NCBI GenBank assembly: GCA_052390415.1
Contig: JBQTGY010000032.1
Location: 1 to 64,000, forward strand
Reading direction: 5' to 3'
Length of the DNA stretch: 64,000 nt
Origin: JANNWF01 sp052390415
GTDB lineage: Bacteria; Pseudomonadota; Gammaproteobacteria; Xanthomonadales; Xanthomonadaceae
The stretch's first letter is position 1. Each line of letters starts with the position of its first letter. This document shows positions 45,883-54,017 of the stretch, one piece after another. The translations under genes were made by a program, and so were the position numbers. The notes under the pieces are model-generated. The model saw only the letters and a list, made by a program, of their open reading frames with translations. It searched no databases and was not told the origin of the DNA.

Positions 45883-46632
45883 GTGTCCACGCCGCCGACG
45901 AGCCCCTGGACCGGGCGTATCGCGCTCGGCCCAGGCTGGGCCGTGTTCACGGGACACGCCGGCGACAATCGCGTGCACCGCCATCCGGCCCTGCAGCTCG
46001 CCCTGGGTGAAGGGCAAGCCGTACGTGTCGAAATCGAAGGTCGCCTGGTGGAAGCTCCGGGCGTCCTGATCGGACCGGATGTCGCCCATCATCTGCATCC
46101 AGGCGGGGTCTGGCTGCTCTATGTGGAGCGAACCTCCGTGGCAGGACGCCGCCTTGCCGCCACCTGCGAAGCAGGCGCCGGTCGGCTGTCGGATGACGAA
46201 TGCGCCCAGCTGCGAGCGCTTTGGATGTCGCCCGGCGAGGGGTCAGAGCGGATCGATGCGCTAGTTGACGCGCTGTCGACAGCGCCGACGTCACCACGGC
46301 CCGAGTCGGCCTCCACGCGTCGGGTGCGCGAGGTCATCAGCGCGTTGCCGCAACGATCGCCTCTAGGGTGGACGCTGAACGCGATGGCCGCCGAGGCCGC
46401 CTTGTCGCCCAGCCGCTTCGCCCACGCATTTCGTGACCAGGCCGGCATGGCCGTCCGTCCCTACCTGCGCTGGTTGCGCTTGGCGCGCGCACTGCAGGCG
46501 GCCGCCCTCGGCCTGTCGCTGACCGATGCGGCACATGAGGCCGGCTTCGCCGATGCGGCGCATTTCACCCGCACCATGCGCCGTCATTTTGGCGTAACCC
46601 CCGGCAACGTGCTGCGTTCCTTACGGGGCTGA
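45883..46632 (+). CDS. AraC-family transcriptional regulator
   Basis: A 249-residue regulator starting at a GTG two bases after the ATPase stop; an in-frame TTG six bases earlier is possible. The N-terminal half is a cupin-like sensing domain (HRHPALQLALGEGQAVRVE, IGPDVAHHLHPGG with His residues). The C-terminal half has two helix-turn-helix units: LNAMAAEAALSPSRFAHAF and LTDAAHEAGFADAAHFTRTM, then FGVTPGNVLRS. The ligand is unknown. It may control the copper ATPase or the sterol-desaturase-family gene downstream. Confidence 0.88.
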   Translation: MSTPPTSPWTGRIALGPGWAVFTGHAGDNRVHRHPALQLALGEGQAVRVEIEGRLVEAPGVLIGPDVAHHLHPGGVWLLYVERTSVAGRRLAATCEAGAGRLSDDECAQLRALWMSPGEGSERIDALVDALSTAPTSPRPESASTRRVREVISALPQRSPLGWTLNAMAAEAALSPSRFAHAFRDQAGMAVRPYLRWLRLARALQAAALGLSLTDAAHEAGFADAAHFTRTMRRHFGVTPGNVLRSLRG

Positions 46633-46713
46633 GCGAGCGAAGCCAGCCAATACGTTCAAGCCCTCGGCAGTCCATGCGCGCGACACTGCGTGCATCGATT
46701 CTGAGGACCTCGC

Positions 46714-47580
46714 ATGCGACTGAACACACTGCTGCGCTACGGCGCCTATCCGGTGATCTTGGGCGGCGTCGCGACGTTCGTGCTGATCTGGGCGACGCTG
46801 GGCGGGGCGCCGTGGCCGTCCTACTTGCTCGTTGCCGTGATGGGACTGATCGCGGTCGCCGCACTCGAACGCATTCAGCCGTTCCAGGTGGACTGGAACC
46901 AGGACCACCACGACACGCTCACTGACGCCATCCACGTGCTGGTGAACCTGGTCCTGATGGCGGGCACTGCGTATGGCCTGCACTTGGTGATTGGTCGCGT
47001 GCCAACCACGGCGCTGTGGCCGGCGACCTGGCCGATCGCGCTGCAGGTGCTGCTCGCCGGCGCCATCATCGATCTCGGTCTGTACGCGATGCATCGACTT
47101 AGCCATCGGGTTCCCTGGCTATGGCGGTTGCACGCCATTCACCACAGCGCCGAGCGGCTGTACTGGATGAACGGCGATCGTCGGCATCCGCTGAGCGCAC
47201 TGCTGCTCGCTGGTCCAGGCCTTGTCGCTGCGGTGCTGCTCGGGGCATCGGTGGCCGTGATCAGCGCCTGGCTCACGCTGTTGACCGTCCACCTCGCGTT
47301 CCAGCACGCTAACCTCGACTACTCATTGGGGCCGTTGCGTCGCTGGATCGGCGGTGCAGAACTGCATCGCTGGCACCATCGCCGTCACTACGCGGATGCG
47401 CAGGTCAACTTCGGCGAATTCTGGCTGGTGTGGGACTGGGCGTTTGGTACGCGCTTCGATCAGCCCAGCCCTGTGGGCGCGGACGACGTGGGGCTGGAGG
47501 ATGCGCGATTCCCGACCTCCTACGTTGGTCAGCTGCGTTGGCCGTTTGGCGCCGACGCGGCAACACGCGCCCGTGTTTGA
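46714..47580 (+). CDS. Sterol desaturase/fatty acid hydroxylase family membrane protein
   Basis: A 288-residue membrane di-iron protein. Histidine boxes are HRLSH near residue 129, HAIHH near 144 and HRWHH near 219, with four hydrophobic helices (VILGGVATFVLIWATLG and VLVNLVLMAGTAYGLHLV among them). Such enzymes hydroxylate or desaturate lipids using oxygen. It is 81 bases after the araC-like gene. The substrate cannot be told. It is convergent with merA. Confidence 0.87.
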   Translation: MRLNTLLRYGAYPVILGGVATFVLIWATLGGAPWPSYLLVAVMGLIAVAALERIQPFQVDWNQDHHDTLTDAIHVLVNLVLMAGTAYGLHLVIGRVPTTALWPATWPIALQVLLAGAIIDLGLYAMHRLSHRVPWLWRLHAIHHSAERLYWMNGDRRHPLSALLLAGPGLVAAVLLGASVAVISAWLTLLTVHLAFQHANLDYSLGPLRRWIGGAELHRWHHRRHYADAQVNFGEFWLVWDWAFGTRFDQPSPVGADDVGLEDARFPTSYVGQLRWPFGADAATRARV

Positions 47581-47629
47581 GCAAGCGCGCAAGCTTCGCC
47601 AGCACGGCATCTGGGTCCACGTGGTCTGA

Positions 47630-49315
47630 TCAACCAGCACAGCAGGAAAGCTGCGTCACATCCTTGCTGAAGGTCTGCGCCGCCAGCTTCAGGCCCTCGA
47701 CCATCGTGAGATAAGGGAACAACTGGTCGGCGAGTTCCTGAACCGTCATCCGGTGGCGAATCGCCAGGGCCGCTGTCTGGATCAGTTCGCCGGCGTCTGG
47801 CGCGACGGCTTGCACGCCGATCAACCGTCCTGATGCGGCCTCGGCGACCAACTTGATGAAGCCGCGCGTGTCGAAATTGGCCAGCGCCCTCGGCACGTTG
47901 TCGAGGGTCAGCGTCCGGCTGTTGGTCGCGATTCCGCCGAGGTGCGCTTCCTCTTCGCTGATGCCGACGGTTGCGACCTGTGGGTCGATGAACACCACTG
48001 CCGGCATCGCGGTTAGGTCCAATGCTGCCTCGCCGCCGGTCATGTTGATCGCGGCACGGGTGCCGGCCGCCGCGGCGACGTACACGAACTGAGGCTGGTC
48101 GGTGCAGTCGCCAGCGGCGTAGACCGTCGGCGCACCGGTGCGCATCGCGTGGTCGACGACGATGGCACCCTGCGCATTGACGGCGACGTCTACCGCCTCG
48201 AGGCTCAGGCTGCGCGTGTTCGGCGCGCGGCCGGTGGCGATCAGCAGCCGCTCGGCGCGCCGTTCCCCGTGCCCGGTGGTGAGTACGAATTCGCCCTCTG
48301 CATAGGCGACCTTGCTCGCCTCGGTATGCTCCAGCACCTCGATTCCCTCGGCGCGGAAAGCGGCGGTGACAGCCGCGCCAATGGCCGGGTCTTCGCGGAA
48401 GAACAGTGTGTTGCGCGCCAGGATCGTGACGTGGCTTCCCAGCCGGGCGAATGCCTGCGCGAGTTCGACGGCCACCACCGAGGAGCCGATAACGGCCAGC
48501 CGCGCCGGGATCGAGGCGCTGACCAGCGCCTCGGTGGAGGTCCAGTAGGGCGTGTCCTGCAGGCCGGGGATCGGCGGAATCGCCGGGCGCGCGCCCGTCG
48601 CGACCAGGCAGTAGTCAAAGTGCACGTCGTGCACGTCGTGCACGTCGCCAGCGGCGGTCGCCACACGCAGTGTGCGCGCGTCGGTGAACCGGGCGTCGCC
48701 GCGCAGTACGGTGATGGCCGGCGTGTTCTCCAGGATGCTCTCGTACTTGGCGTGGCGCAGCTCGTCGACGCGGCGTTGCTGCTGGGCCAGCAGGCGGTCG
48801 CGCAGCACGGCGGGCGTGGCGGCCTCGATGCCACCATCGAACGGACTGGTGCGACGCACGTGGGCGATGTGCGCTGCGCGAATCATGATCTTCGACGGCA
48901 CGCAGCCGACATTGACGCAGGTCCCGCCGATCTCGCCGCGCTCAATCAGCGTGATCCGTGCGCCGCGCTCGACGGCCTTGAGCGCTGCCGCCATCGCTGC
49001 GCCGCCGCTGCCGATGATCGCGATATGCGGGCCTTCGGCGGCGTCAGCGGAGCTTGATGGAGCCGCCGGTGCACTGCGTTGGCGCAGCGAATTCCTCGCA
49101 TCCTGTGAAGCATCACCATGAGCCGCGTGATAGCCCAGCGCGGTGACGGCGGCGATCAGCGCGGTCAAAGGTGTGGTCGGGGTCGCGACGACGTGCGCCG
49201 TGCCTTGCGCATAGGTCACTTGCGCCGACTGAACGCCCGGCACTTGTTCCAGCGCCTGCTGGACGTGGGGTGCGCAGGAAGCGCAGGTCATGCCGCTGAT
49301 GCGCAATTCGATCAC
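47630..49315 (-). CDS. merA: Mercuric reductase
   Basis: A 561-residue flavoenzyme reducing Hg(II) to volatile Hg(0) with NADPH. It has an N-terminal HMA domain with GMTCASC (Cys11 and Cys14), then an FAD domain (IAIIGSGGAAMAAALKAVERG), the redox-active pair in GGTCVNVGCVPSK at about 127-139, NADPH domain (LAVIGSSVVAVELAQAFARLG) and the C-terminal dimerisation domain. The final Cys pair CCAG, which delivers Hg(II) to the partner subunit's active site, is present. Its start overlaps the small ORF 49312-49497 by 4 bases. Confidence 0.96.
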   Translation of the reverse strand: MIELRISGMTCASCAPHVQQALEQVPGVQSAQVTYAQGTAHVVATPTTPLTALIAAVTALGYHAAHGDASQDARNSLRQRSAPAAPSSSADAAEGPHIAIIGSGGAAMAAALKAVERGARITLIERGEIGGTCVNVGCVPSKIMIRAAHIAHVRRTSPFDGGIEAATPAVLRDRLLAQQQRRVDELRHAKYESILENTPAITVLRGDARFTDARTLRVATAAGDVHDVHDVHFDYCLVATGARPAIPPIPGLQDTPYWTSTEALVSASIPARLAVIGSSVVAVELAQAFARLGSHVTILARNTLFFREDPAIGAAVTAAFRAEGIEVLEHTEASKVAYAEGEFVLTTGHGERRAERLLIATGRAPNTRSLSLEAVDVAVNAQGAIVVDHAMRTGAPTVYAAGDCTDQPQFVYVAAAAGTRAAINMTGGEAALDLTAMPAVVFIDPQVATVGISEEEAHLGGIATNSRTLTLDNVPRALANFDTRGFIKLVAEAASGRLIGVQAVAPDAGELIQTAALAIRHRMTVQELADQLFPYLTMVEGLKLAAQTFSKDVTQLSCCAG

Positions 49316-49497
49316 GGCTGGCTTCCTTGGCGGCGCTTGCTGCTGGTTTGATCGGCATGTGACGCATCGATACCCACCGACACGCCCAGGCTGGCGATGG
49401 TGGGGAAGCGCAACACGTAGCTCTTCGCGGTCACCGACACACTGAGCGAGCCGACGTCGTCGCCGATCTGGCTGACCAACGACTGCTGCAAGGTCAT
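49312..49497 (-). CDS. Uncharacterised 61-residue ORF between merP and merA
   Basis: A short frame from the ATG at 49497, which overlaps the merP stop by one base, to a stop overlapping merA by 4 bases. The protein is MTLQQSLVSQIGDDVG and onward, with a strand-rich middle (SVTAKSYVLRF) and an acidic-basic end. It has no Cys and no membrane helix, so it is not MerF, MerC or MerE. The precise fit between two genes suggests it is translated by coupling. It is unlike known mer genes. Confidence 0.55.
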   Translation of the reverse strand: MTLQQSLVSQIGDDVGSLSVSVTAKSYVLRFPTIASLGVSVGIDASHADQTSSKRRQGSQP

Positions 49498-49790
49498 CAA
49501 TCAGCCTTTGTCTGTTTGACGGTGGACGGATAGCCGGCGTTCTTGGTCGCCTCGGTCAATGCGTTCACGTCGGTGCGGGCGTCGTCATACGTCACGACCG
49601 CTTCCTTCGGCTCCCAGGTCACCTTGGCCTCGAGCACGCCATCGACCTTGGACAGCGCCGTCTTGACGGTGAGCGGACAGGTCGCGCAGGTCATCGTCGG
49701 CACGTCGAGGGTAACGGTCTGGGTGGCCGCGAACGCCTGACCGGCCATTGCCAGCAGTACCAGAGAGACTAGACTGGTCTTGATATTCAT
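49497..49790 (-). CDS. merP: Periplasmic mercury-binding protein
   Basis: A 97-residue protein with a signal peptide (VLLAMAGQAFA) and an HMA fold carrying PTMTCATCPLTVKTAL, the two Cys that bind Hg(II) in the periplasm. It passes the ion to MerT. The start at 49790 is used; an ATG nine bases upstream is a possible alternative. It follows merT closely. Confidence 0.94.
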   Translation of the reverse strand: MNIKTSLVSLVLLAMAGQAFAATQTVTLDVPTMTCATCPLTVKTALSKVDGVLEAKVTWEPKEAVVTYDDARTDVNALTEATKNAGYPSTVKQTKAD

Positions 49791-49800
49791 GGGCCGCATC

Positions 49801-50151
49801 TCAGTAGAAGTACGGAACGACGTAGGGGAAAGCGAACGCGACGAGAACCAGCACGACCACGATCCAGAAGATCCAGCGATAGGTTCGGCGCACCCGCGGG
49901 ACAGCACACACCTCGCCCGGCGCACACACGGTTGCCGGTCGATAGATGCGCCGCCAGGCGAAGGCCAGGGCGATCAGCGCGACACCGATGAAAAAGGGAC
50001 GATACGGTTCGAGTACCGCCAGATTGCCGATCCAGGCGCCGCTGATGCCGAGCATCACCAGGATCAGCGGCCCCAGACAGCAGGTCGAGGCCAGGATGGC
50101 CGCCAATCCACCGGCGACTAGAGCGCCGCCACCATTGTTAGGTTTTGCCAT
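49801..50151 (-). CDS. merT: Mercuric ion transporter
   Basis: A 116-residue inner-membrane protein with three helices. The first holds STCCLGPLILVMLG, the Cys pair that takes Hg(II) from MerP, and the cytoplasmic loop has ATVCAPGEVCAVP. It brings Hg(II) into the cell for MerA. It is the first gene after the mer promoter. Confidence 0.95.
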   Translation of the reverse strand: MAKPNNGGGALVAGGLAAILASTCCLGPLILVMLGISGAWIGNLAVLEPYRPFFIGVALIALAFAWRRIYRPATVCAPGEVCAVPRVRRTYRWIFWIVVVLVLVAFAFPYVVPYFY

Positions 50152-50187
50152 GGTGTTTTCGGTATCCCGTTGCAGGTGTAAACGCTA

Positions 50188-50218
50188 ACCTTACTTCCGT
50201 AGTCAAGTACGGAGTCAA
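50188..50218 (-). promoter_or_regulatory. mer operator/promoter (PmerT)
   Basis: On the minus strand TTGACT (50213-50218), a 19-base spacer, then TAAGGT (50188-50193). The spacer contains the dyad CCGTA (50197-50201) and TACGG (50208-50212). This is a classical MerR operator, which MerR bends and untwists when Hg(II) binds. It lies between merR (+) and merT (-). Confidence 0.93.
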
Positions 50219-50223
50219 CCCCC

Positions 50224-50628
50224 ATGCCGGACGAAGTGAATGAGCTGACCATCGGCGCGCTCGCGAAGGCGGCCGGAGTCAACGTGGAGACGATTCGGTT
50301 CTATCAACGCAAGCGGTTACTGCCCGAGCCGACGCGGCCCCTCGGCGGAATCCGCCGCTATGGAGCCACCGACGTGACACGAGTGAGGTTCGTGAAATCA
50401 GCCCAGAGACTGGGATTCAGTCTGGGTGAAGTCGGCCAGCTCCTGACACTGGAGGACGGTACCCACTGCACCGAAGCGGCCGAGCTGGCCACCCTGCGCC
50501 TTGCCGACGTGCGCGCTCGCTTGGCCGACCTTGCGCGAATGGAAGCCGCGCTGTCGAGACTGGTCAGCGAGTGCAATGCGCGCAAAGGCAAAGTTTCCTG
50601 CCCGCTGATCGCGGCGTTGCACGGGTGA
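50224..50628 (+). CDS. merR: Mercury-responsive regulator MerR
   Basis: A 134-residue regulator. The helix-turn-helix is LTIGALAKAAGVNVETIRFYQRKRLL. Cysteines are at residues 82, 117 and 126 (GTHCTEA, SECNARKGKVSCPLI), the same numbers as the three Hg(II) ligands of Tn501 MerR. It represses and, on Hg(II) binding, activates the divergent merTP-orf-merA unit. The ribosome site is weak (GGAG at about -13). Confidence 0.95.
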   Translation: MPDEVNELTIGALAKAAGVNVETIRFYQRKRLLPEPTRPLGGIRRYGATDVTRVRFVKSAQRLGFSLGEVGQLLTLEDGTHCTEAAELATLRLADVRARLADLARMEAALSRLVSECNARKGKVSCPLIAALHG

Positions 50629-50762
50629 GTCGGGCTCTCAGGCAATTGGCGCTTCCTCTGCTCGTGGATCGACGAGAGATCGGTGGCAATCTTTGACTGC
50701 GCGATCAGGTCGGCGCGGTTTCGGTTGATCAGCCCCATCGGCTTTCGCACCCGCACGCCGCG

Positions 50763-51005
50763 CTAGTCTTCGAAGGCCGATTTCGAACCCGCATACGGGC
50801 CGTACTGCTCCGAGGGCAGATTGCCGGTCTTGCCGGTCTCCTCGTCGAACCAGACACCTCTCTTGACGTCCGGCTCCCAGTCGTCTTCCTCATCGCAATC
50901 CTGCCGGGAAGTAGTTGCCGTCGCCGTGTTCGACTTCCGGCTCGACAAGATCGACAAAATGACCTTCAGGACAACCACAAGAACGATGATGATGGCTGCT
51001 GACAT
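50763..51005 (-). CDS. Hypothetical membrane-anchored acidic protein
   Basis: An 80-residue protein from the ATG at 51005, beginning with a single helix (MSAAIIIVLVVVLKVILSIL), then a Ser/Thr-rich linker and an acidic region (DCDEEDDWEPDVKRG) and the segment GVWFDEETGKTGNLPSEQYG. The helix would anchor it in the inner membrane with the acidic part in the cytoplasm or periplasm. No family recognised. A longer frame lacks support. Confidence 0.6.
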   Translation of the reverse strand: MSAAIIIVLVVVLKVILSILSSRKSNTATATTSRQDCDEEDDWEPDVKRGVWFDEETGKTGNLPSEQYGPYAGSKSAFED

Positions 51006-51042
51006 GGGTGGGCTCAGACGACGGAAGTAGAAAAGGTCTGCG

Positions 51043-51891
51043 TCACTCGCACGGAGTCCAGCGGTTGGGGTCATCCCACACGGTGTGCTCGGTGAACGTC
51101 CTCGGCTGAGGTACGTCCGCATCGACGGACACCGCGCCCGAGACGCGGATCTGGACTGTGTCGTTGTCGGGGCTGACGGCCTCGGTGAACCCGATGTAGC
51201 GGTATGAGCCGCGGAGCTGGCAGAGCTTCGCGCCGATCTCTCGCTTTCTCGGCAGCATCGCCTGCTCGTGCATCACGCGCTGGTGCGCGGCCTCGATCTG
51301 GAGTCGATCTTCTGCCTGTCGGGCCGCTTCGGCTTCGGCATGGCTGGTGAATCCAGCGATCTGGAAGGCGCCGGTCTCGATGGCGATCGGCTCGCTCCAC
51401 TCGCCTTCGCGGGTGGGTGCGATGGTGTCGCAGCGCTGATCGTGGATCTTCCAGACCCAAGGTTCGACCTGAAACGTCTGGCGGTCGAGGGCCAACATGC
51501 GGGTGAAGCGCGAAATACAGCCGCTCACCGGGGACATGCTGGAGTTCGGGGATCGTGCCTGGTCCTGGAAGCGGATCACGTAAGGAATCAGCAGCCACTC
51601 GCGGTCGTCCGTTCGCAGACCCAGGGTCGGTGTAAAGGCGCCCTTGTAGATGACCAGCCTGTCGCCGGCCTTAAGCAACTTGAAGAGACCGCCTGACGCT
51701 GGTTTGGCGCGGAAGTCCTCGGTGACGCGTACCTCGCTGCGCAGGGCCGGGTCCAGGTCGAACATTTCGGGCACGGGTGGTTTGGGGGGCTTTCCCGCTT
51801 CGGCGGCGGTGGCGAAGAACAGGGCTAGAACGCCAGCAACGGCCAGCAAGTAGGCGGTCGCTGCGTTCAGGATCGTGGATTGACGGGGCAT
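51043..51891 (-). CDS. Secreted hypothetical protein
   Basis: A 282-residue protein with a signal peptide (AYLLAVAGVLALFFATAAEA) followed by GKPPKPPVPEMF. The rest is a mix of strands with DRLVIYKGAFTPTLG and EWLLIPYVIRFQDQA, a helical EAEAARQAEDRLQIEAAHQR stretch, and a Cys-containing end (KLCQLRGSY, WTPCE). Four Cys in the mature part could form disulfides. No family recognised. The ATG at 51891 is used; one at 51918 is possible. Confidence 0.65.
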   Translation of the reverse strand: MPRQSTILNAATAYLLAVAGVLALFFATAAEAGKPPKPPVPEMFDLDPALRSEVRVTEDFRAKPASGGLFKLLKAGDRLVIYKGAFTPTLGLRTDDREWLLIPYVIRFQDQARSPNSSMSPVSGCISRFTRMLALDRQTFQVEPWVWKIHDQRCDTIAPTREGEWSEPIAIETGAFQIAGFTSHAEAEAARQAEDRLQIEAAHQRVMHEQAMLPRKREIGAKLCQLRGSYRYIGFTEAVSPDNDTVQIRVSGAVSVDADVPQPRTFTEHTVWDDPNRWTPCE

Positions 51892-51977
51892 GGGACGGTG
51901 GCCTTCAGGAGGAAACATATAACTAGACTACATCCGAAGGAGTAGCGTCAAAGATAGACGCTGAATACGGTCGCCGG

Positions 51978-52202
51978 ATGGACGAGGCGACGCTGCAAAA
52001 GAAGCTTGGAACCGCGATGAGATCGCGTCGCACAGCCCTGGGCTACAGCCAGGACAGCTTTGCCGACGCTATCGGGATGCACCGCGCCTACTACAGTGCG
52101 ATTGAGCGCGGGGAGCGGAATCTGACCTTGCAGACCATGGCGCGAGTCGCCGAGGGTCTGGACGTCAAGCCTTCTGAGCTGCTCAAGGCAGCGGGCTCCT
52201 AA
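51978..52202 (+). CDS. XRE-family DNA-binding protein
   Basis: A 74-residue helix-turn-helix protein, KLGTAMRSRRTALGYSQDSFADAIGMHRAYYSAIERGERNLTL in outline, i.e. SQDSFADAIGMHRAYYSAIE as the reading core, ending LDVKPSELLKAAG. The size and layout are those of phage repressors or restriction controller proteins. Its stop codon overlaps the convergent gene's end at 52199-52202 by a few bases. The target is unknown. Confidence 0.85.
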   Translation: MDEATLQKKLGTAMRSRRTALGYSQDSFADAIGMHRAYYSAIERGERNLTLQTMARVAEGLDVKPSELLKAAGS

Positions 52203-52834
52203 ACGTCGCCGGGCACCGCTTCCCGAACGCAGCCGGTAATTACGAACACCGGGCTTTTCGTCTCGAGGCCGACCAGTTCGACGCGGAGCTTCTCTGCGCG
52301 AATCCACGGATGCTGAGCAAGCAGTCGCTCCACCTTCGCATCCCAGAGGGTTCGGGCATGTGCGGCGCGTGCCCTGAGGGCCGCCAGCAGGTCCTCGGCT
52401 AGGGAGCGCGGCGTGCCGCGGCACGCGACCCTGGCCACTGCCAGCGCTGCTTGAATATCGACCAGCGCCGCAACGGCTCCCATGAGCCAGGTGACGCGCG
52501 GCAGCTTCGAAAGCCGATCAGGCATGGCGCGAATCAGGTCGGCATCGGTGAACAGATCGCGTTGCTTCTGGCCCATCGGGCCGAGCAGCTGCCGCGTCAG
52601 GTCTGTGGCCCGTGCATTGGCGGCAAGGCAAATCGATTCGACCGCTGCATCGGCGCTCCCGCCCTGCTCCAACGTCGCCGCCACGCGATCGACGTACTCG
52701 TTCAAAGCATGCAGCTCCGCGTGCGCGTACACCGCATCATGGGCGATCGCTGGGACCTCCCAGCGCTGCGCACGAAGGGCGAACCGGCTGACGACGACGG
52801 AAGGACGAGTCACGTTCTCTCCTCTGACGTTCAT
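52199..52834 (-). CDS. Hypothetical protein in accessory region
   Basis: A 211-residue protein from the ATG at 52834 (MNVRGENVTRPSVVVS). The chain is mainly helical, with HDAVYAHAELHALNEYVDRVAATLEQG, TRQLLGPMGQKQRDLF, and a region rich in Ala and Arg. There is no signal peptide. No family recognised. It converges with the XRE gene, with the stop codons overlapping. It could belong to an integrated element, judged by neighbours. Confidence 0.6.
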   Translation of the reverse strand: MNVRGENVTRPSVVVSRFALRAQRWEVPAIAHDAVYAHAELHALNEYVDRVAATLEQGGSADAAVESICLAANARATDLTRQLLGPMGQKQRDLFTDADLIRAMPDRLSKLPRVTWLMGAVAALVDIQAALAVARVACRGTPRSLAEDLLAALRARAAHARTLWDAKVERLLAQHPWIRAEKLRVELVGLETKSPVFVITGCVREAVPGDV

Positions 52835-53174
52835 GGTGCTACCAGCCAACGAGTACTCATCGCGGAGCGAGTCATGCCCGCGAACCCCGGGTGGCTTCGA
52901 GGCTGGCTGTCGCCATAGGACAGCCAGCAATGAGAGGTTCCTGGTGCGCGTACGCATGGCGTAGCATGGTTCGGGTCACTTGATCCGGACTGGCCATGAA
53001 CCGCGTTCTCGTCCTGTTGCAAGCCCTCAAGAACACGCTGCTGAACATGGTGCAGACGCTGCGCATCGCGCATCCAAACCGCCTGCCCGTCGCGCCCTTC
53101 TACGGCGTCTCGCGTATGCCCGAAGTTCGCTGGCCCAAGCGGATCCCGACATCGCGCGTTGCACTGCGCCGCCA
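52835..53174. other. Non-annotated 340-base stretch
   Basis: Between two minus-strand genes. The only candidate is a 61-residue plus-strand frame at 52996-53181. A minus-strand frame across the same span has unusual composition and no ribosome site. No repeat, tRNA or clear promoter was seen. Confidence 0.5.
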
Positions 53175-53181
53175 TCACTGA
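52996..53181 (+). CDS. Possible small basic protein
   Basis: A 61-residue plus-strand frame, MNRVLVLLQALKNTLLNMVQ at the start and rich in Arg and Pro afterwards. Its codons have GC-rich third positions like real genes here, but there is no ribosome site and it overlaps the end of the next gene by 7 bases. It may be a small toxin-like peptide or chance. Confidence 0.3.
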   Translation: MNRVLVLLQALKNTLLNMVQTLRIAHPNRLPVAPFYGVSRMPEVRWPKRIPTSRVALRRHH

Positions 53182-54017
53182 TCGACCCTATACGGCGCAT
53201 TGCCGACACCGCGGGCAGCGCTGAACCTGTCCATTGCGCGAACAATCTCGCCGAGAGCTGCTGCCGGGTGGCGACACGTGCGCTTCCATGCACCTGAGAG
53301 CAATGCGTCGAGCGCCTCGTGGCTGCGCTCATCCAGCACCTGCAGCGAGGCGAGCGCCCGCTGTAACTCGCGGTAGCCCAAGGCCTCGTGGCTTAGGCGG
53401 CGCGCCTCGTCGGTGAGTCGGCCGTCAGCGTAGGCCCAGACCTTTCCGAGGTCATGCAGCAGTGCGTAAGTCATGACCAGATCGCGCTGCCAAGGATCGA
53501 GTCCGCGAACGCTCGACGTGGCCACGGCAACCTCGAGGCTGTGCTGGGCCAGTCCTCCAGGCATCGCGTGGTGATGCGACAGCGAAGCCGGGGCGATCCA
53601 GTAGTTCGCATGGACATCGGGCATACGCAGGGCCGCGGCCATCAACCTGCGCAGCGGCTGGGAAACGATCGACCGGAGCAGCTCGCAGGTCTGAACCACG
53701 ACGCTGGGGATCGGGCAGAGGTCGTCCGGCAGGAGATCGAACAGGCGCGTCTCATCCATCGGCTGCCAGTGCACCAGTGCCATGGGCTCGCGATCGAGAT
53801 CTTCACGAACTTCCAGCACCGTCGCTTCGCAGACCGTCACCGGTGCTTGCCTATCGGGAAGCGACACCGACGGCCAGGACACCGCGCGCCACGACCCCAG
53901 CCGATTGACCAGGCGCAGCGCCGTGCAGTCCGTTTCGATGTGTGGGCTATACGGCGCGATGTCGGTCAACAGCGCCGGCATCACGAAGACGCGATCACGC
54001 CACGACGCGGCAATCAT
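53175..54017 (-). CDS. HD-domain (TraI-like) hydrolase
   Basis: A 280-residue protein starting at the ATG at 54017, whose start overlaps the integrase stop by 4 bases. The middle has SHHHAMPGGLAQHSLEVA, then LLHDLGKVWAYADG and RLSHEALGYREL, an HD phosphohydrolase-type metal site like that of TraI-2 domain proteins of integrative elements. An N-terminal part (about residues 1-120) has no known domain. It probably acts in maintenance or transfer of the integrated element (inference). Confidence 0.8.
   Translation of the reverse strand: MIAASWRDRVFVMPALLTDIAPYSPHIETDCTALRLVNRLGSWRAVSWPSVSLPDRQAPVTVCEATVLEVREDLDREPMALVHWQPMDETRLFDLLPDDLCPIPSVVVQTCELLRSIVSQPLRRLMAAALRMPDVHANYWIAPASLSHHHAMPGGLAQHSLEVAVATSSVRGLDPWQRDLVMTYALLHDLGKVWAYADGRLTDEARRLSHEALGYRELQRALASLQVLDERSHEALDALLSGAWKRTCRHPAAALGEIVRAMDRFSAARGVGNAPYRVDQ

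Noticed and set aside
50629..50762. Possible small gene between merR and the acidic membrane protein
   Set aside because: No frame with a ribosome site and coding-like composition was seen.
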